Position numbers and translations under genes: made by a program. Under the pieces are notes generated by a model. The model was not told where the DNA came from and did no database searches. It saw nothing but the letters and a program-made list of their open reading frames with translations. This document shows positions 48,905 through 60,968 of a stretch of DNA of 64,000 bases, piece after piece. The stretch comes from Gordionus sp. m RMFG-2023 (taxonomy: Eukaryota; Nematomorpha; Gordioida; Chordodea; Parachordodidae): the NCBI RefSeq assembly GCF_954871325.1, contig NC_088778.1, positions 23,049,120-23,113,119 on the forward strand, given 5' to 3'. Position 1 is the stretch's first letter. Every line of letters begins with the position of its first letter.

Positions 48905-51735
48905 TTAGGAATATTATGAATATAGTACTTTTTCAGATGAAGATGATTTACTTCCCTGGCCCCAATTTGAAATATATTTTATACCACAGAAAAGGTGAAA
49001 GTTAAAAAGAAAATAAAGAAAATTAAAGGTACAAAATCTACACTTTGTAGTTCAAACTTAAAAAAGCATACGATGGTAAAAAGATGAATTAAAATTTAAT
49101 TATGAAAACCAGATATGAATCTATCTATACCAAATGGCGAAGATTTTCCGGTTCATCTTTTGGAAGAATATAACCTAACAAATGAAATGGAATTTTGATG
49201 TCTATAGATTCAAATATTCTTAACTCACTCCTTATCATGAACTAACTATTCAAGACTAAAAAAAACAGATAAGATATATGTCTTTTTATTATTAATTATT
49301 AAATTACAATTACAATATCGGGAAGGGTAAGTTCCACTCATTTAGTTAAACTACAACTGGGTACAAGGTTTGTTGGTATCCTTGAGAAAAAAATCGGCAT
49401 AATTTTATGAAGGGTGGGCCTTCATAAAATTCACGTTCGCTCATTTTGGGCAGGTCTATGACCAACGTAGATAAGATAAGATAAGATATATTATTATTTT
49501 AATCATTACTTTTAATAGAATATTAAAACATGGATAAGATATCCATTAAAGAAGTATCTTTCATAATATTTTAAAAAGCTTAATCATGAAATTAAAATAT
49601 AAGCAATTAAATTATAATGCTGGGAACCAACATTAAAAACCTAAGATTAACAAAATATCGGTATTGGTTCAAAATATTATATTGGGTTTAAACAATATCT
49701 TCTATTTCTTGTTTTAGTTTTGCTATTGGTTTAACTTTAAATTATAAAAAATTTAAAGAATAAAATAGGGATTTTAAAAAACTTTATTTAAATAAATATG
49801 TATTTTTAAATAAATATATACCTGGAGTAAAACTATGGGGCAATATTGTTTTAGAGAACTGAACCTAGATATTTTTCCTGATTCCTTTTTAAATGATGAT
49901 TCTGAATTCTGAAAAAGATAAGAATTGAAAAATTATCCTTGACAATCATAATTTCAATTTTTAATGTTTTCCTTGACAATAAGCTTAGTGAGGGATTAAA
50001 AAAATGCAATTAAATTTTTAAAAGATTTATCTTAAATTATCAAAAAGCTAAGTTATTTTTAATAAAAAATTCAGGAAAAAATTTTATTAAAAAATTATAG
50101 ACTGTACATTCCTCAAAAATGAAAGAGATTATAAAAAAATTGAAGCCAATCAACTCACACTCATGAGATGCAGAATCCATCTATATCAAAGATAAAGATA
50201 GTACAATCAGATGTTGATGAATTAGTTTTAAATTTGTAATTGAAGAATTACAACCATTTTCTATTGTAGAAAGCACTGCATTTATTAATATTATGAAAAA
50301 TTCCAGCCAACTAAAAATGTGATATCTTGGCCTACCTTCGTATTAAAAATTAACAAAGCACATGACACCATGGCAAAGAAATTAGTAGATTTATTGTGTA
50401 TCCCAAAAATTGTCTGTACAACTATGGAATCTTTGTCAGCTTATCATCGGTATATAAAATATAGATTTTATAGATTAATATTGTCTTTTAAAAAGTCATA
50501 TTTAGTGCCGGTACACTGGCTACAACCAGACACTCTTGAGAAGGTTTCAGCTAGCTTAGCTTGTAAAAGGCTAAACCAAAAACACACATTTTATTATCTA
50601 GCAAAAATAATCTTTGAAATTTTTACCACATATAAAATACAAAATAAAGTGACCAAAGGCATTACCGACGCTAGAAATTATATAAAAACTTTTAAGTAAA
50701 AAAATTATAATATATTTATTAAAAATTTATAAAGTATATTAAGTAGGAGAGGAATCGGATGATAAATAGTTCCTCTGCCATTATTTGATCAAATCAAAAT
50801 ACTAATGATAGTATTTTATACTGACCTAAGCATCATTCCTGTTCAGCACCACACTTTAAATTTTATTGCAAGTGTTGACATCGAAAAGGCAGGTGATGAT
50901 TTTATTTTAAAACCATTTCAAAAATTACATTTTCTAAGTGTAATCTTTTGTGGAATAAACATGGACAATCTTCAAACTGTGCAGCGGTAGATATCTGATT
51001 AAACTAATAACAAGATGGAACTTTTTTTATAACTCCTTGAAATTAATAGATAGTCTTATTAAGGAGAATTGCCAAAAATTTGACGATTCTTGTAACATAT
51101 TGAAATTGCAGAGATTTTCAGATAATGACAAGTCGTTCATGGATGAATATTGTATGGTTAGTGTTAATTATGAAATATGTTATGTATATATAAGATTTTA
51201 TAGGTTATGGAACCGATTGTTCCGGCTCTTTTAATTTTAGAGAGTGAAGAAAGAATACATTTATGATATCTCACTCCCACAATGACTAATATAATATTAA
51301 AACTTTAAAGAAATGGCTTTAAATAATTTTAAGTTTTGTAAGCCGCTTATTAATTCAATCCTGGAAGGCATAGATGAAAGGTATCCAGTTCAAATATTGC
51401 TTACAATTTATATTTTGATTATATTTTATTTTCAATAGATTGAAACACATCGCTAAAGATGATATTCTATCCGCAATAATTCACTTGCTATTTAAATTGG
51501 ATTGACTCTGGATAAAATTAGATCGAAACAAAGGAAGAATGCTAGAACTTATTTTTTGAGAAAAGATTTTGATAAAGAAAGAGCAAACTTAATTCCTTTA
51601 TCCAACATACATACCAGAATATTTTCTGAAAAAGATAAAAAAAAATTTGATGAGGAAATGAATGAAGATCTTCGTGAAAATGATCAGATTTTTCAAAATA
51701 AAGATAATTCTTTGAATATTTGTCGAGATTAAAAT
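48905..51735 (+). mobile_element. hAT transposase gene, broken
   Basis: In order: an acidic N-terminus and BED-type start (FSDEDDLLPWPQFEIYF, about 48935). Then CIPKIVCTTMESLSAYHR, an apparent 46-bp intron (50450-50495, GTATAT..AAAAG) and SYLVPVHWLQPDTLEKVSAS with LACKRLNQKHTF. Next KVTKGITDARNYIKTF, then HHTLNFIASVDIEKAG. Finally NSLKLIDSLI (about 51030), MEPIVPALLILESEER (about 51210) and a frame to 51732. These blocks follow the order of RICESLEEPER/ZBED-type hAT proteins. The catalytic core is spread over three frames with several stops, so the gene is dead. The C-terminal dimerisation domain was not found after 51735. Its right end is unresolved. Confidence 0.75.
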
Positions 51736-51959
51736 TTATGCGATATAATGAAAATTAAATTACATATCATCATTTTCTAAGGAAATAATGTACTTAATTT
51801 ATCTTCAATATCAATCTCTATCGTCGAAATATTATGCAGATTTCTAAATATTAATTTAAAAATTTAATAAAATAAAAAGATTATGATTTAAGAATTAATT
51901 AGAAATATATTTTAATAACTTGTATGTGTATTTATTATATGAAATTGAATGTAGCGAAG

Positions 51960-52167
51960 TATGCTGTAATATGGATAGTTTTGAGCCGATTTTTAAAAAC
52001 GGTCATATCAATAATTTAGCGAGAAAAATAATGTCTAAGCCATAGATGACGCTAATATATATCTAGTCCATTGTACCATCTATAAGAAAAATGGCTCCCG
52101 TAATATTCTTCTGGATAAAATATTGAGGTAGTCGTATCGGTTCAAATCGAACCATTTAATAACACTA
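51960..52167. mobile_element. hAT MITE, TAGTGTTGTTAA family, copy 5
   Basis: Inner palindrome TTTTGAGCCGATTTTTAAAA with a matching right arm; right end AATAACACTA. Flanks tagcgaag (51952-51959) and tagagaag (52168-52175), 7/8. Confidence 0.82.
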
Positions 52168-52175
52168 TAGAGAAG

Positions 52176-52499
52176 TAACGCTCTATAATAGTAGCAAGCT
52201 ACCGTTCTAGCTATTTTAACGTGCTAAAGCTACGGCTACTGAAAAAAGTAGCGTACTAATTCAACAAAACTAGTTCAAAGTTAATCACATTTTCAAATTT
52301 GATGTGTGAAATTTAAATAAATTTATTTTAAAAGAAAAAAATTTAAAAATTTCTTATAGTTATAAAAAGAGTTTTTTTTTATTACAAAATTTTTCTAAAG
52401 TGTCCAAAGCTTGTAGAATATTTTATTTAGATTATTTATAATATTTATTTATACAAAAAAAAATATATATTTAACAAAAATTATATCCAATATTGATTA
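52176..52499. other. Short GTAGC-rich patch, otherwise plain
   Basis: 52187-52262 has AGTAGCAAGCTACCG, GCTACGGCTACTG and AGTAGCGTACT words, resembling a solo transposon end. The rest is A+T-rich. Confidence 0.35.
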
Positions 52500-52507
52500 C
52501 TCATGAT

Positions 52508-54766
52508 TAGGCCTATTCAAAAATAATTCGAATATTCGATTCGAATAATTCGAATCTAATCGAATAATTACGAATACGAATAATAAATTATTTGTTTTAT
52601 CTGAATACGAATAATCATTTAGTACATAAAAATATATTACATTTCTACAATAATTATTGTTAGCTAGCCTAATTATGTTAGAGGAGAGTGCTTCTGATGA
52701 AATTATGCTTGTTGAAGAGAAAATTTCCTCACAAAAGAGAGCAATCATATGGGATCAATATCAAATCCTTAAAGATAGGGAAAAGGCTGCTTGCAATCAT
52801 TGCAAGAGTATTATAAAATGTAAAGGCAAAACAACATATCCTCTTATTAATCATTATAATAGGTTCATTCACACCTTAGTAAAAAAATAATAAAATTGAC
52901 ATTTTTTTAAAGTCTACACCAAATTCTTCAAAAAAAATTAATTTTAAGGATAATTTATTAAATTTATAAATCATAATATTCCTTTTAAAATTATTAATTC
53001 TAATGATTTTAAAAATTTTATAAGTGATCTTGATTGTTCTGTAAAATCAATATGCTCCAATACTCTTAAATTGCACATGTATAATACATTTGCAGAAAAA
53101 GAACAATTGGTAAAGGAAATAATATCTAAAAATAAAAGTCAGATTAATTTTTCATCTGACATTTGGACTAGCCCAACACAGGTTCCTTTTTTAGGGCTAA
53201 CAACCCATTTTAGATGATAATTTTAAAATAAATAACATAATTTTGGATGTCAGTTCAATAAATGAAACACATTCAGGTGAAAATATATTTAAAGCCTTTG
53301 TCAAAATAATTAAAAATTATAATTTAGAGAATAAAATTTTTTATATAACTTTAGATAATGCAACTAATAATAAAACATTTATTGATACATTTTCTTTAAA
53401 ATATCCCTTAATAAAAATAGGGCACATCCGAGCCCATGTAATTAATTTAATATCCAAAGAAATTTTAAAAATTTTAGACCCTTCAATTCTAAAACTAAGA
53501 AACATTATTAGAATGATTCGTAATTCCCCTCAAAAATTAAATTTATTAAAAATTATATGCAGTTTCCTACATCCAACCAATTGGATTGTGAAATAAGGTG
53601 GAATAGCACCTATCAAATGATTGAAAGGGGCTTGTTGTTAAAGCCTGCTATAACAAAATTAGTTAATGAAGTAATAACTAACATTAAAATTCTTCAAGAA
53701 AAACAAATATCAGAGGTAAACTAAAATTTATAATTAGGTAATAATATAATACTTTGATAACATATAGGAAGAATGGGAGGATCTTATAAAAATTAAAGCT
53801 ATACTATTGCCTTTATATGAAACTAAAAATATGGTATGTGGGGAGAATTATCCTACTTATAATTTGGTTATACCTTATTATATTTTAATTCTTGAACATC
53901 TAAAAAATGAAAAACCTGGTTTCCATAAATCCTTTAACAATAGTTTCAAATAGCATGTGATAAATTGTTGGGCTATTATAATTTAATTGCCGATGATGCA
54001 ATAATAACCACAATATTAGATCCCAATCTTAAAGTAGAATATTTTAAATCAATATCTGTTGAATATGATATTGATATATCCAAGTTAATGGACAAATTTA
54101 AAGAGATTTACAATAGATATACAGGTATTTAATTTACCACCATTTAAATATGATTTTATTTTATAAGCTCATAATTATAACTGTCAAACAAATAAGGATA
54201 AAATTCAACAAAACAGACTAGACATTGTTTTTAAACAAAATAATATTCAACTGTGTGAAATAGATTTTTATCTGAGTGAACCAAGAGCAAAGAGTGATAC
54301 TGACCCGTTAATGTGGTGGAAGGCAAATGCATATGGGATCCCCATACTCTCGAAAATGGCAAGGGATTATCTATCTATACAAGGAACATCAACTGCTTGT
54401 GAAAGGCTTTTCTCAGTTGGAACTAATTTATTGTCAAAAAACCGCATGTCACATAAGGAAGAAAATATAAGAAAAACTCTTTGCCTTAAAAATTGGCTTA
54501 AATTATAAATTAAATTAATAATATATATTTTAATTTTGTTTATAACTTGATTATATATTATTTATTATCAGATTATTGATTACATATTATTATAATTTTT
54601 TCTGTTTAAAATCAAATTTGTAATAAAAAAATTTATCGATATATTTGAGCATGATTTATTTTATTAAAAAAATTAAAATAGAATACAAATCGTAGATTTT
54701 ATTATTCGTACGAATTCAAATTGAATAATGCACTATTCGATTCGAATTCGTTTTTGAATAGGCCTA
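52508..54766 (+). mobile_element. Full-length hAT transposon with perfect target duplication
   Basis: 2259 bp. Ends TAGGCCTATTCAAAAA and the exact inverse TTTTTGAATAGGCCTA; flanks 52500-52507 and 54767-54774 are both ctcatgat. The transposase is readable from 52675: a BED finger (ACNHCKSIIK..NHYNRFIH, C-x2-C..H-x5-H), INFSSDIWTSPTQVPFLGLT, YITLDNATNNKTF, IRAHVINLISKE, RWNSTYQMIERG. Then comes WWKANAYGIPILSKMARDYL with TSTACERLFSVGTNLLSKNR and a stop at 54506-54508. Small introns fit at 53716-53767 and 54125-54196. There are stops at about 52890 and frame changes near 53213 and 53585. It is recent but probably inactive. Confidence 0.92.
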
Positions 54767-54774
54767 CTCATGAT

Positions 54775-55094
54775 ATTCATATTCCATGAATTTAAGCAAC
54801 ATTTTTTAACCGTTTCTGGGGCCATGAGATTCTTTTTCTTCGTAATGCTGTCTGTTGTAATATTCAAATGAGTTAAAGAAAAATGAAGAAAAAAGATTTA
54901 TTATTCAGATTAAATATAGTTCAAGATTATTTCAGTTTATTTTTTAAACATTATGTAAATGAATATTAGAGAAAAGTATATATAATCGAGGATATTTTTA
55001 TTGTAAAGGGATCATGATTTTACCAACTTAATTTTTTTAATCTTTAATCTTTAATTTTAAATTTTAATTTCTTATTTTAATTATGATTATGAAA
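54775..55094. other. A+T-rich DNA, nothing recognised
   Basis: No supported feature. Confidence 0.35.
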
Positions 55095-55435
55095 TTAGTA
55101 TTTATATTAATAAATAAAGTATTAGTAGTTTATTTATACTATTTATTTTATGCTTTAAATTCTCTCAACCACTACATTTGTGGGCCGAAACATTATGTTC
55201 TATGGACATATTCAGTCTCCATAAAATACCAAAATGTTACAGTGTCCACTCTCGAGATGACACGCTCACCAGTTGCGATAAAAAATCTTTAGCCATTATG
55301 GTAAAGTAGGGAAAACGCACGGAATTACTTCTCCACCAATCCAACACATAACCGAGGCTGAGACGACTGGGTCAGCTAGGTATTTCCGCGATCTCGTCAA
55401 CGATCGGAACTAACGATGCGTTCCTAAAATGATAA
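55095..55435 (-). mobile_element. hAT C-terminal fragment, minus strand
   Basis: A patch of even base composition. On the - strand it reads LDWWRSNSVRFPYFTIMAKD, FLSQLVSVSSREW, i.e. the D/E-W-W-(R/K)-x-N...(F/Y)P...A-x-(D/K)-x-L-S-(I/V)...T-S...S-E-R dimerisation block, with the end decayed. It belongs to a different lineage from 52508-54766. The + strand frame at 55083-55292 is its shadow. Confidence 0.65.
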
Positions 55436-55914
55436 TGATTTTTTTTAAAATTTAATATATCTTTATATGAGAACACTTGAAATAGTTATAGTATAATGAA
55501 AAAATATATAATTATAATTAAATATATATACAGACCAAAAACAATTGTTGACATCAATTCTAAATTATCAACCTTCAGCCGACTGATTATAACGGTATAC
55601 CATATAAAACAATTAACTTTTCATAGTAAGATATTTTATTAAGGGTATGAAAGTTTTCTTGATCCGTGGATCTAAAAAACTACATAAATATATTTTAAAT
55701 TGTCCATAATATTTATATATTTTTGGCATTTTGCCAACATAAGTCGTGATGCCTCAATAATTTAAGTATTAATGTTGGTTTCGATATTTGATACCAATAA
55801 TGATTGCTTGCATCAAGATAAAATATATACATGCCTGTAGTTGCATTATTCACTAACTAATATAATTTCAAAATTTTAATTTCCAAATCGGTCTTTCTGA
55901 TATATGCCTATCAT
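55436..55914. other. A+T-rich DNA, nothing recognised
   Basis: No supported feature. Confidence 0.35.
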
Positions 55915-56123
55915 TACTGTTGTTAAAAGCAAGATTTAGTGAATTTTTAAAACGTCCCTTTTAAGATTTTAGCCAAAATATGTAATCCTGGAGATTTTGC
56001 TCATAGATGGCAAATTAATTTCTATTTTGCCAAATCTCGAGGCTTACTTATATTATTTTTGCTAAAATCTTAATTTGGCCATTTTTAAAAAATTGATCCT
56101 AATCTGGATTTTTAACAACACTA
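55915..56123. mobile_element. MITE, TAGTGTTGTTAA family, diverged copy 6
   Basis: It opens TACTGTTGTTAAAAGC and ends TTTTTAACAACACTA. The centre GGAGATTTTGCTCATAGATG matches the family. The target duplication is not clear. Confidence 0.7.
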
Positions 56124-56280
56124 TCCATCTTTAAAAATCCAAATTTTGAAAATGCACTTCATTTAATATTAAATATCTCAAAAAAAATGAATAAGCTAAA
56201 ACCATAATTAGCTCTATAACTGCTTATTACGAAAAAGTGGAAATGGCTATTTAAAAAATTTTTATTTTTTGTTTTTATTT

Positions 56281-56400
56281 ATAGACATTATCTTGAAATC
56301 TATGAGCAAAATATTTATGCTTGCGTAATAATTTTCTGGATAAAACATTGAGTTAGCCGTTTTTAAAAATTGGCTCAAATCGAGCGGTTTAACAACATTA
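56281..56400. mobile_element. MITE right half, TAGTGTTGTTAA family
   Basis: From CTATGAGCAAAATATTTATG to GGTTTAACAACATTA, close to the right half of copy 1 (including GCTTGCGTAATA and GAGTTAGCC). The left half is missing. Confidence 0.75.
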
Positions 56401-56929
56401 CCCCTAATATTTGTACAAAATACTAGTTTTGGAAATATAAAAATAAGGATCTTAAGAAGATTATGATTTTTTAGTATAAATACTAAATACCGTTGTTAAA
56501 ATATCTAGATATAAAATGTGGTATCTGAATCTAGATAGATTTTTGTTTAAAGTTTCTGTATTTCTATATATTATTTTAGAGGTATATGTATCTATTATTA
56601 GATACTTTTTAAGATACATTTTTATATTGTTTAACCCTTTTTTTTATTATAAATAAAAATACTTGAATGCAAATTTTTTTTTTTTATATGAGCATATAAT
56701 TTAAATATATATTAAAAAATATTAAGACTACTATAATATTAAAATATTAAAATTTATATATAATAAAATATATATATAAATATTCATTAAATATTATTAT
56801 GTCCGAATTTATCAATAAACCAGACAAATTTTGATATTACAATGTATCTCAAGGAATCTGCCATTTTTATTTTCAATGGAATTAGTTAATTTTATTTCAT
56901 TATACTAATTTTAAGATTTTGAAAATTTA
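56401..56929. other. A+T-rich DNA, nothing recognised
   Basis: ATCTAGATAC-type words at 56500-56610 and again at 57740-57830 bracket the hAT remnant 56930-57560 and may be its inverted ends. Confidence 0.35.
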
Positions 56930-57560
56930 CTTTATATTAATATTAATAGTGACGAAGAGGAAGAAGTAATAATCAATGAAGCATCAACAAGATCAGACAT
57001 TGTTTTTCCATGGCCAATTTATAGAGAGCTTATTTTAAAATAATATCTCAAAATAAAGAAAACAATCTCTGTTAGTAAAATGTTTGCCATATCAAAATAC
57101 GAAAATTTCAGTTAGCATTATCTCAACTTGCAACATTGTAAAACTAAGAGTATAGATACAAAATAAATGTTATTTGTAATTTTAAATTTTAAGGGAAAAC
57201 ATCAAACAACAAATATTAGTTGATGAATTATCAAGGTCTACAACTGATTGCAAACGAATAACCTGTGAAAATACACAAATAATTTAATATCCGATTTTTT
57301 TTTCAGTACCCCGCAGCAGCAGATATAATAGTTAATATGATTTAAATTTTAATACTCAATAAATTTTAAATAATTTTTTCAAAAATGAATGTCGAGATTT
57401 TAGTATTTTTTATAAAATTGTTATTCATAATATAACACCACAATCCCTTTAACGCCCCGATAGAAAGACTTTTTAGTGTAGCTAAAAATGTTTTTACAGA
57501 TAAACTAGGATGCCTTACAAAATTTTGAAAATATTTTATTACTGAAATCTAATAATTATT
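56930..57560 (+). mobile_element. hAT remnant (start and end of a transposase, middle deleted)
   Basis: An acidic SDEEEEVIINEASTRSDIVF then PWPIYRELI (about 56950-57035) matches the N-terminus at 48935. After a short gap, a decayed PLTPR..KDFLV / VERLFSVAKNVF-type block lies at about 57440-57500, matching 43800-43925. Transposon ends of the ATCTAGATAC type may flank it. Confidence 0.6.
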
Positions 57561-58009
57561 TATAATCATTTAATCATAAATTTTCATATATTATATTAAA
57601 ATCTATCATTATTTTAGTTATATTTTGATAAATGTGATATCGAGTCAATAAATCTTTTAGCTCGTTTCATGAATTTTCACAATAGAGTCCTAATTTAGGT
57701 TTATGCAAACCTTATATAAGAGCATAATAAAAATTGTTGTATCTAGATACATTTTTAAATTATATCTATGTCTAGAATAACTTTTTAATAATATATCTGT
57801 ATCTAGATCCATTTAGAAAGTATCTTTTAACAACTCTGCTTAATACCAGCCATTAAATTTTCTTTCCAATATTAAAAAATTTTTTTTTCATATTAACTAC
57901 CATAATTGAAGTGTATTGTTTAGCAATGTTTAAAATAATATCTAGACAAAATAAATACTCATAAAACTTTCTCAAATTATAAAAGAGGGTTAAAGATATA
58001 AATGATTAT
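57561..58009. other. A+T-rich DNA, nothing further recognised
   Basis: Contains the ATCTAGATCC / ATCTAGAATA words noted as possible hAT ends at 57740-57830. Confidence 0.35.
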
Positions 58010-58275
58010 CAGAGACCTGCAGAGGACCATTTGCACTATCCGGCTTGGCCTAATACTATTTGTTAAACAATTTCTCTGGCCCTGCTCGTATTATTAAAAA
58101 AATGTTTTCGGACCGGCCAAAAATTTTTTTAATATATTAAACCTATTTTAAATTTTTAGGCGATTAAAAAATTCAATTTTTAAATATACAGCCCGGTTCG
58201 GGTATTTTTTTTAAAAAAATTTAAGCCGGCCGGGGTTTATTTAAAAAATAAAAATACGGCCTGGCCCGTGTACCT
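58010..58275. mobile_element. GC-motif hAT MITE, separate copy
   Basis: Left end CAGAGACCTGCAGAGGACCA, then the CCGGCTTGGCC / CCGGCCAAAAA word pattern around an A+T core (TTTTTAGGCGATTAAAAAAT). The right end is near CGGCCTGGCCCGTG. Here it is not inside the composite element but abuts a Tc1/mariner piece. Confidence 0.65.
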
Positions 58276-58485
58276 GATGCCATTATAGTTATGGATAATG
58301 CATCAATACATAAAAGTCATCTAATTGATGTCTATAAAGAGAGAATTAAGTACTTCCCCCCATTGAACCCAATTGAACCCATTGAAATTTTTTCGTGGTC
58401 TTCAAAACCAAATATAGGTCATCAGACCAAGCACAATATAATAATCAATATAAATCAAATTATGCATCAATTTATTCCATGATTT
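58276..58485 (+). mobile_element. Tc1/mariner DDE transposase scrap
   Basis: Reads VIVMDNASIHKSHLIDVYKE, RIKYFPPLNPIE, then a second PIE and FSWSSKPN. D-N-A-x-x-H-K is the second catalytic Asp motif and NPIE carries the third acidic residue of the DDE domain in Tc1/mariner-type (IS630 superfamily) transposases. The space between the motifs is shorter than in whole enzymes, and the first Asp is absent. Confidence 0.7.
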
Positions 58486-58544
58486 TACAAATTTTTATAA
58501 TCATATACAACACTACTTGGAGCTGGGCTATCGTGGAAAACCAC

Positions 58545-60597
58545 CAAGCCAAAAAATGCAGATGCCGGATATATTTTTCAAAAATATTATTGTTGATATT
58601 AATTTATATTTGTTAATATTTATTCCTATCTCATATTAAATATATATTTAATTACATTTATTATCACATTCATCTACTAAGGTATTTTATCAATTTTTTG
58701 ATTTCAAGTTTTCCGGCGTAATATTTACTTATTATTTTCAAATTTTTAGTGGCGTGATATTTATCTACCAATTTCAAATATCCAATCATATAATAATTAT
58801 TTCTGAAACTTCTTGTCCAACAGAGAGAAAGTAATTGCAACCTTGTCCAAGAGATAGAGTCTCCGCCATCAAGCAGTAACAGCCTTTATGGAGTTAGAAG
58901 AGCCGATTATTTGCTATTACTGAAATAAATGGCCTGAAAGAAATATTTCAGCAAGAAAATTATTGGATTCAATATTCCAAATTTATTTCCTCATTAGAAT
59001 GTATTAGTTAATTATACAACTATTTTATATATTACTTTTCAAAAATATGACATTGACTTAATTAAGAAGATTAGAATAGCGGAGAGCATTTTATTAGAAC
59101 TCAAGAAAATTAATGTTGATGAAGAATTTCATATTTTATATGTTATTGTTGAGGCAAAAGCAGAGCTATACGTGTTTCATATTTGTCTCCCTCGACTTGC
59201 AGCAAGGCAAGCTCTTCGTTAAAACATTAATATAGGATCAATGGAAGAGTATATCTTAGATACAGATGCATTTATAACCCAAATAAATGAATGGTTTTTA
59301 ATTCATCATGCAGCACTTACCAATCTACAAATATTACTTCCACAAAAGCCTTCCCAATCTTTTTCAGATGGTGATAGAAAAAAATATATTTGTTAGATTT
59401 TTATCATGAAGATGTTAAAGCATCTTATGATGCCTTATTAGCTGAATAACTATGTTTATAAGATTAACTATGGTTGATATAGTCCCAAAAAATGCTATGG
59501 ATGCTCTGCATTATTTCAAACACATTTTAGATTATATTCCCAATGTATTAAAAGAGTTTATATATATTAGTAACTCTTCCCATTAGTAAACTAATGAGAG
59601 AACATTCTCTTTTTTAATTGCAGACACGCCCGGATTTCGTTTTAAAAAATTTTCGGCCCAGTCCTGGTTTTTTTTAAAAAAAATTTCAGGCCAGGCCCGC
59701 TATTTTTTAAAAAAATTTTCAAATTTCAGGCTCGGCCCGGATTTTTTAAAAATAAATTATATCTATTTTTGATTTTTATAGCTAATAATAACGATTTCAA
59801 ATATTGGCTTTAAATATACATCCCGGCCCGGATATTTTTTTTAAAAAAATTTTCAGGCCCTGGGTGTTTTTTTAACAAATTCAAGCCCGGCCCGGGTGTT
59901 TTTTTTTAAATTTTTGAGCTTGGCCCGGGTATATTTAAATAAATTAAAATACAATCCGGCCCGGGGGCCGGGCCAGCAGATCTCTGAAAAACATACCAAG
60001 AATTACAACTTCTGAAAGTAGATTGAAAGGTTTGGATCTTTTGAATATTCATAGGCATTTGACGACAAGCAAGGATGGATAATTGAAAAATTAGCTCAAT
60101 CACAACGAAGATTGGATTTTACATTGTAAATATATAACATACAAAATACAATTATTGCTAAGAAACTTTTTGTGATTTAATTTATACTTCAAACATTTAA
60201 ATTTTTTATACTTTATATATAAATTTTAAAGGCTCAAACAATTCAAATTTATATTTTGGGACATTTAAGTGATTCTTATTTTAATTTATTAATTCCTATA
60301 ATGTAACAGGTTATATTCACTTTATATTTTATAATTCACATTTATTTTTTAGTTTTTCATATACCGCCAGTTATATCAGTTTAATATTATTTAATTCACA
60401 TTATTTCATAGTTTTTTATATGCCGGTTTATACATATAATTTTTTTATAATTCACATTAATTTAAAATTGTGTATTAGAAATATTTTAGTCCTAATAAAT
60501 TTATGCTTGCTATTTTTAAAAAACAATAATATTTCTCAAAAAATTTTATTACCCCCCCCCCCCCCCCCCACAGACCAAATTCCTGCGTACGAGCCTG
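58545..60597 (+). mobile_element. Composite hAT, copy E (left terminus missing)
   Basis: Starts at GCCAAAAAATGCAGATGCCG, about 45 bp inside the normal left end. The right end TGCGTACGAGCCTG at 60597 has a run of 19 C just inside (60551-60569). It carries the GC-motif MITE (59621-59986) and the C-terminal region ending RRLDFTL (about 60107-60130). A roughly 200-bp insertion-like block at 60175-60460 is unique among the + copies, although part of it (CACTTAAATGACCC/GGGACATTTAAGTG) also occurs in C and D. Confidence 0.85.
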
Positions 60598-60719
60598 TGA
60601 ACTACCATTTCAATATTTCATATTTTATATAATCAATATTCATGTATTATTTGTAAATTAAAATCTATATAAAAAACGGTTTAATAAAAAAAATATTAGT
60701 ATAATAAATTGTATGTTGG

Positions 60720-60968
60720 GTGGGAGGAGGTCAAGAAAGGGAGCCGTGGATGGCAATGCAGTTAGATCTGCATATATCAATAGATATGCGCTGTCTGAGA
60801 TAGAAGCCTTCCTGTGGGTCACCAGTGATGGGGCGAATTTTTTTACCAAGGGATTTGAAGAAGGTTAGGGCATGATTGCCAAAAAAACCGGTTGTGTCGG
60901 ATACAATTAGTAAGAGATTGCAATTGGTTAGGGAAGTGTATTTATTAATTTTAGAGTTTTCAGCTCGT
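60720..60968 (-). mobile_element. Second LINE fragment, C-terminal end
   Basis: On the - strand it reads SKINKYTSLTNCNLLLIVSD, then FFKSLGKKIRPITGDPQEGF, LRQRISIDI. This aligns with the end of the LINE at 14593-16263 (INKYKNFKNFLFTPVV..FLKNLANKIRIFTNEPREFL). The two differ at most positions, so they are separate lineages of one LINE group. 5'-truncated to about 250 bp. Confidence 0.75.
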
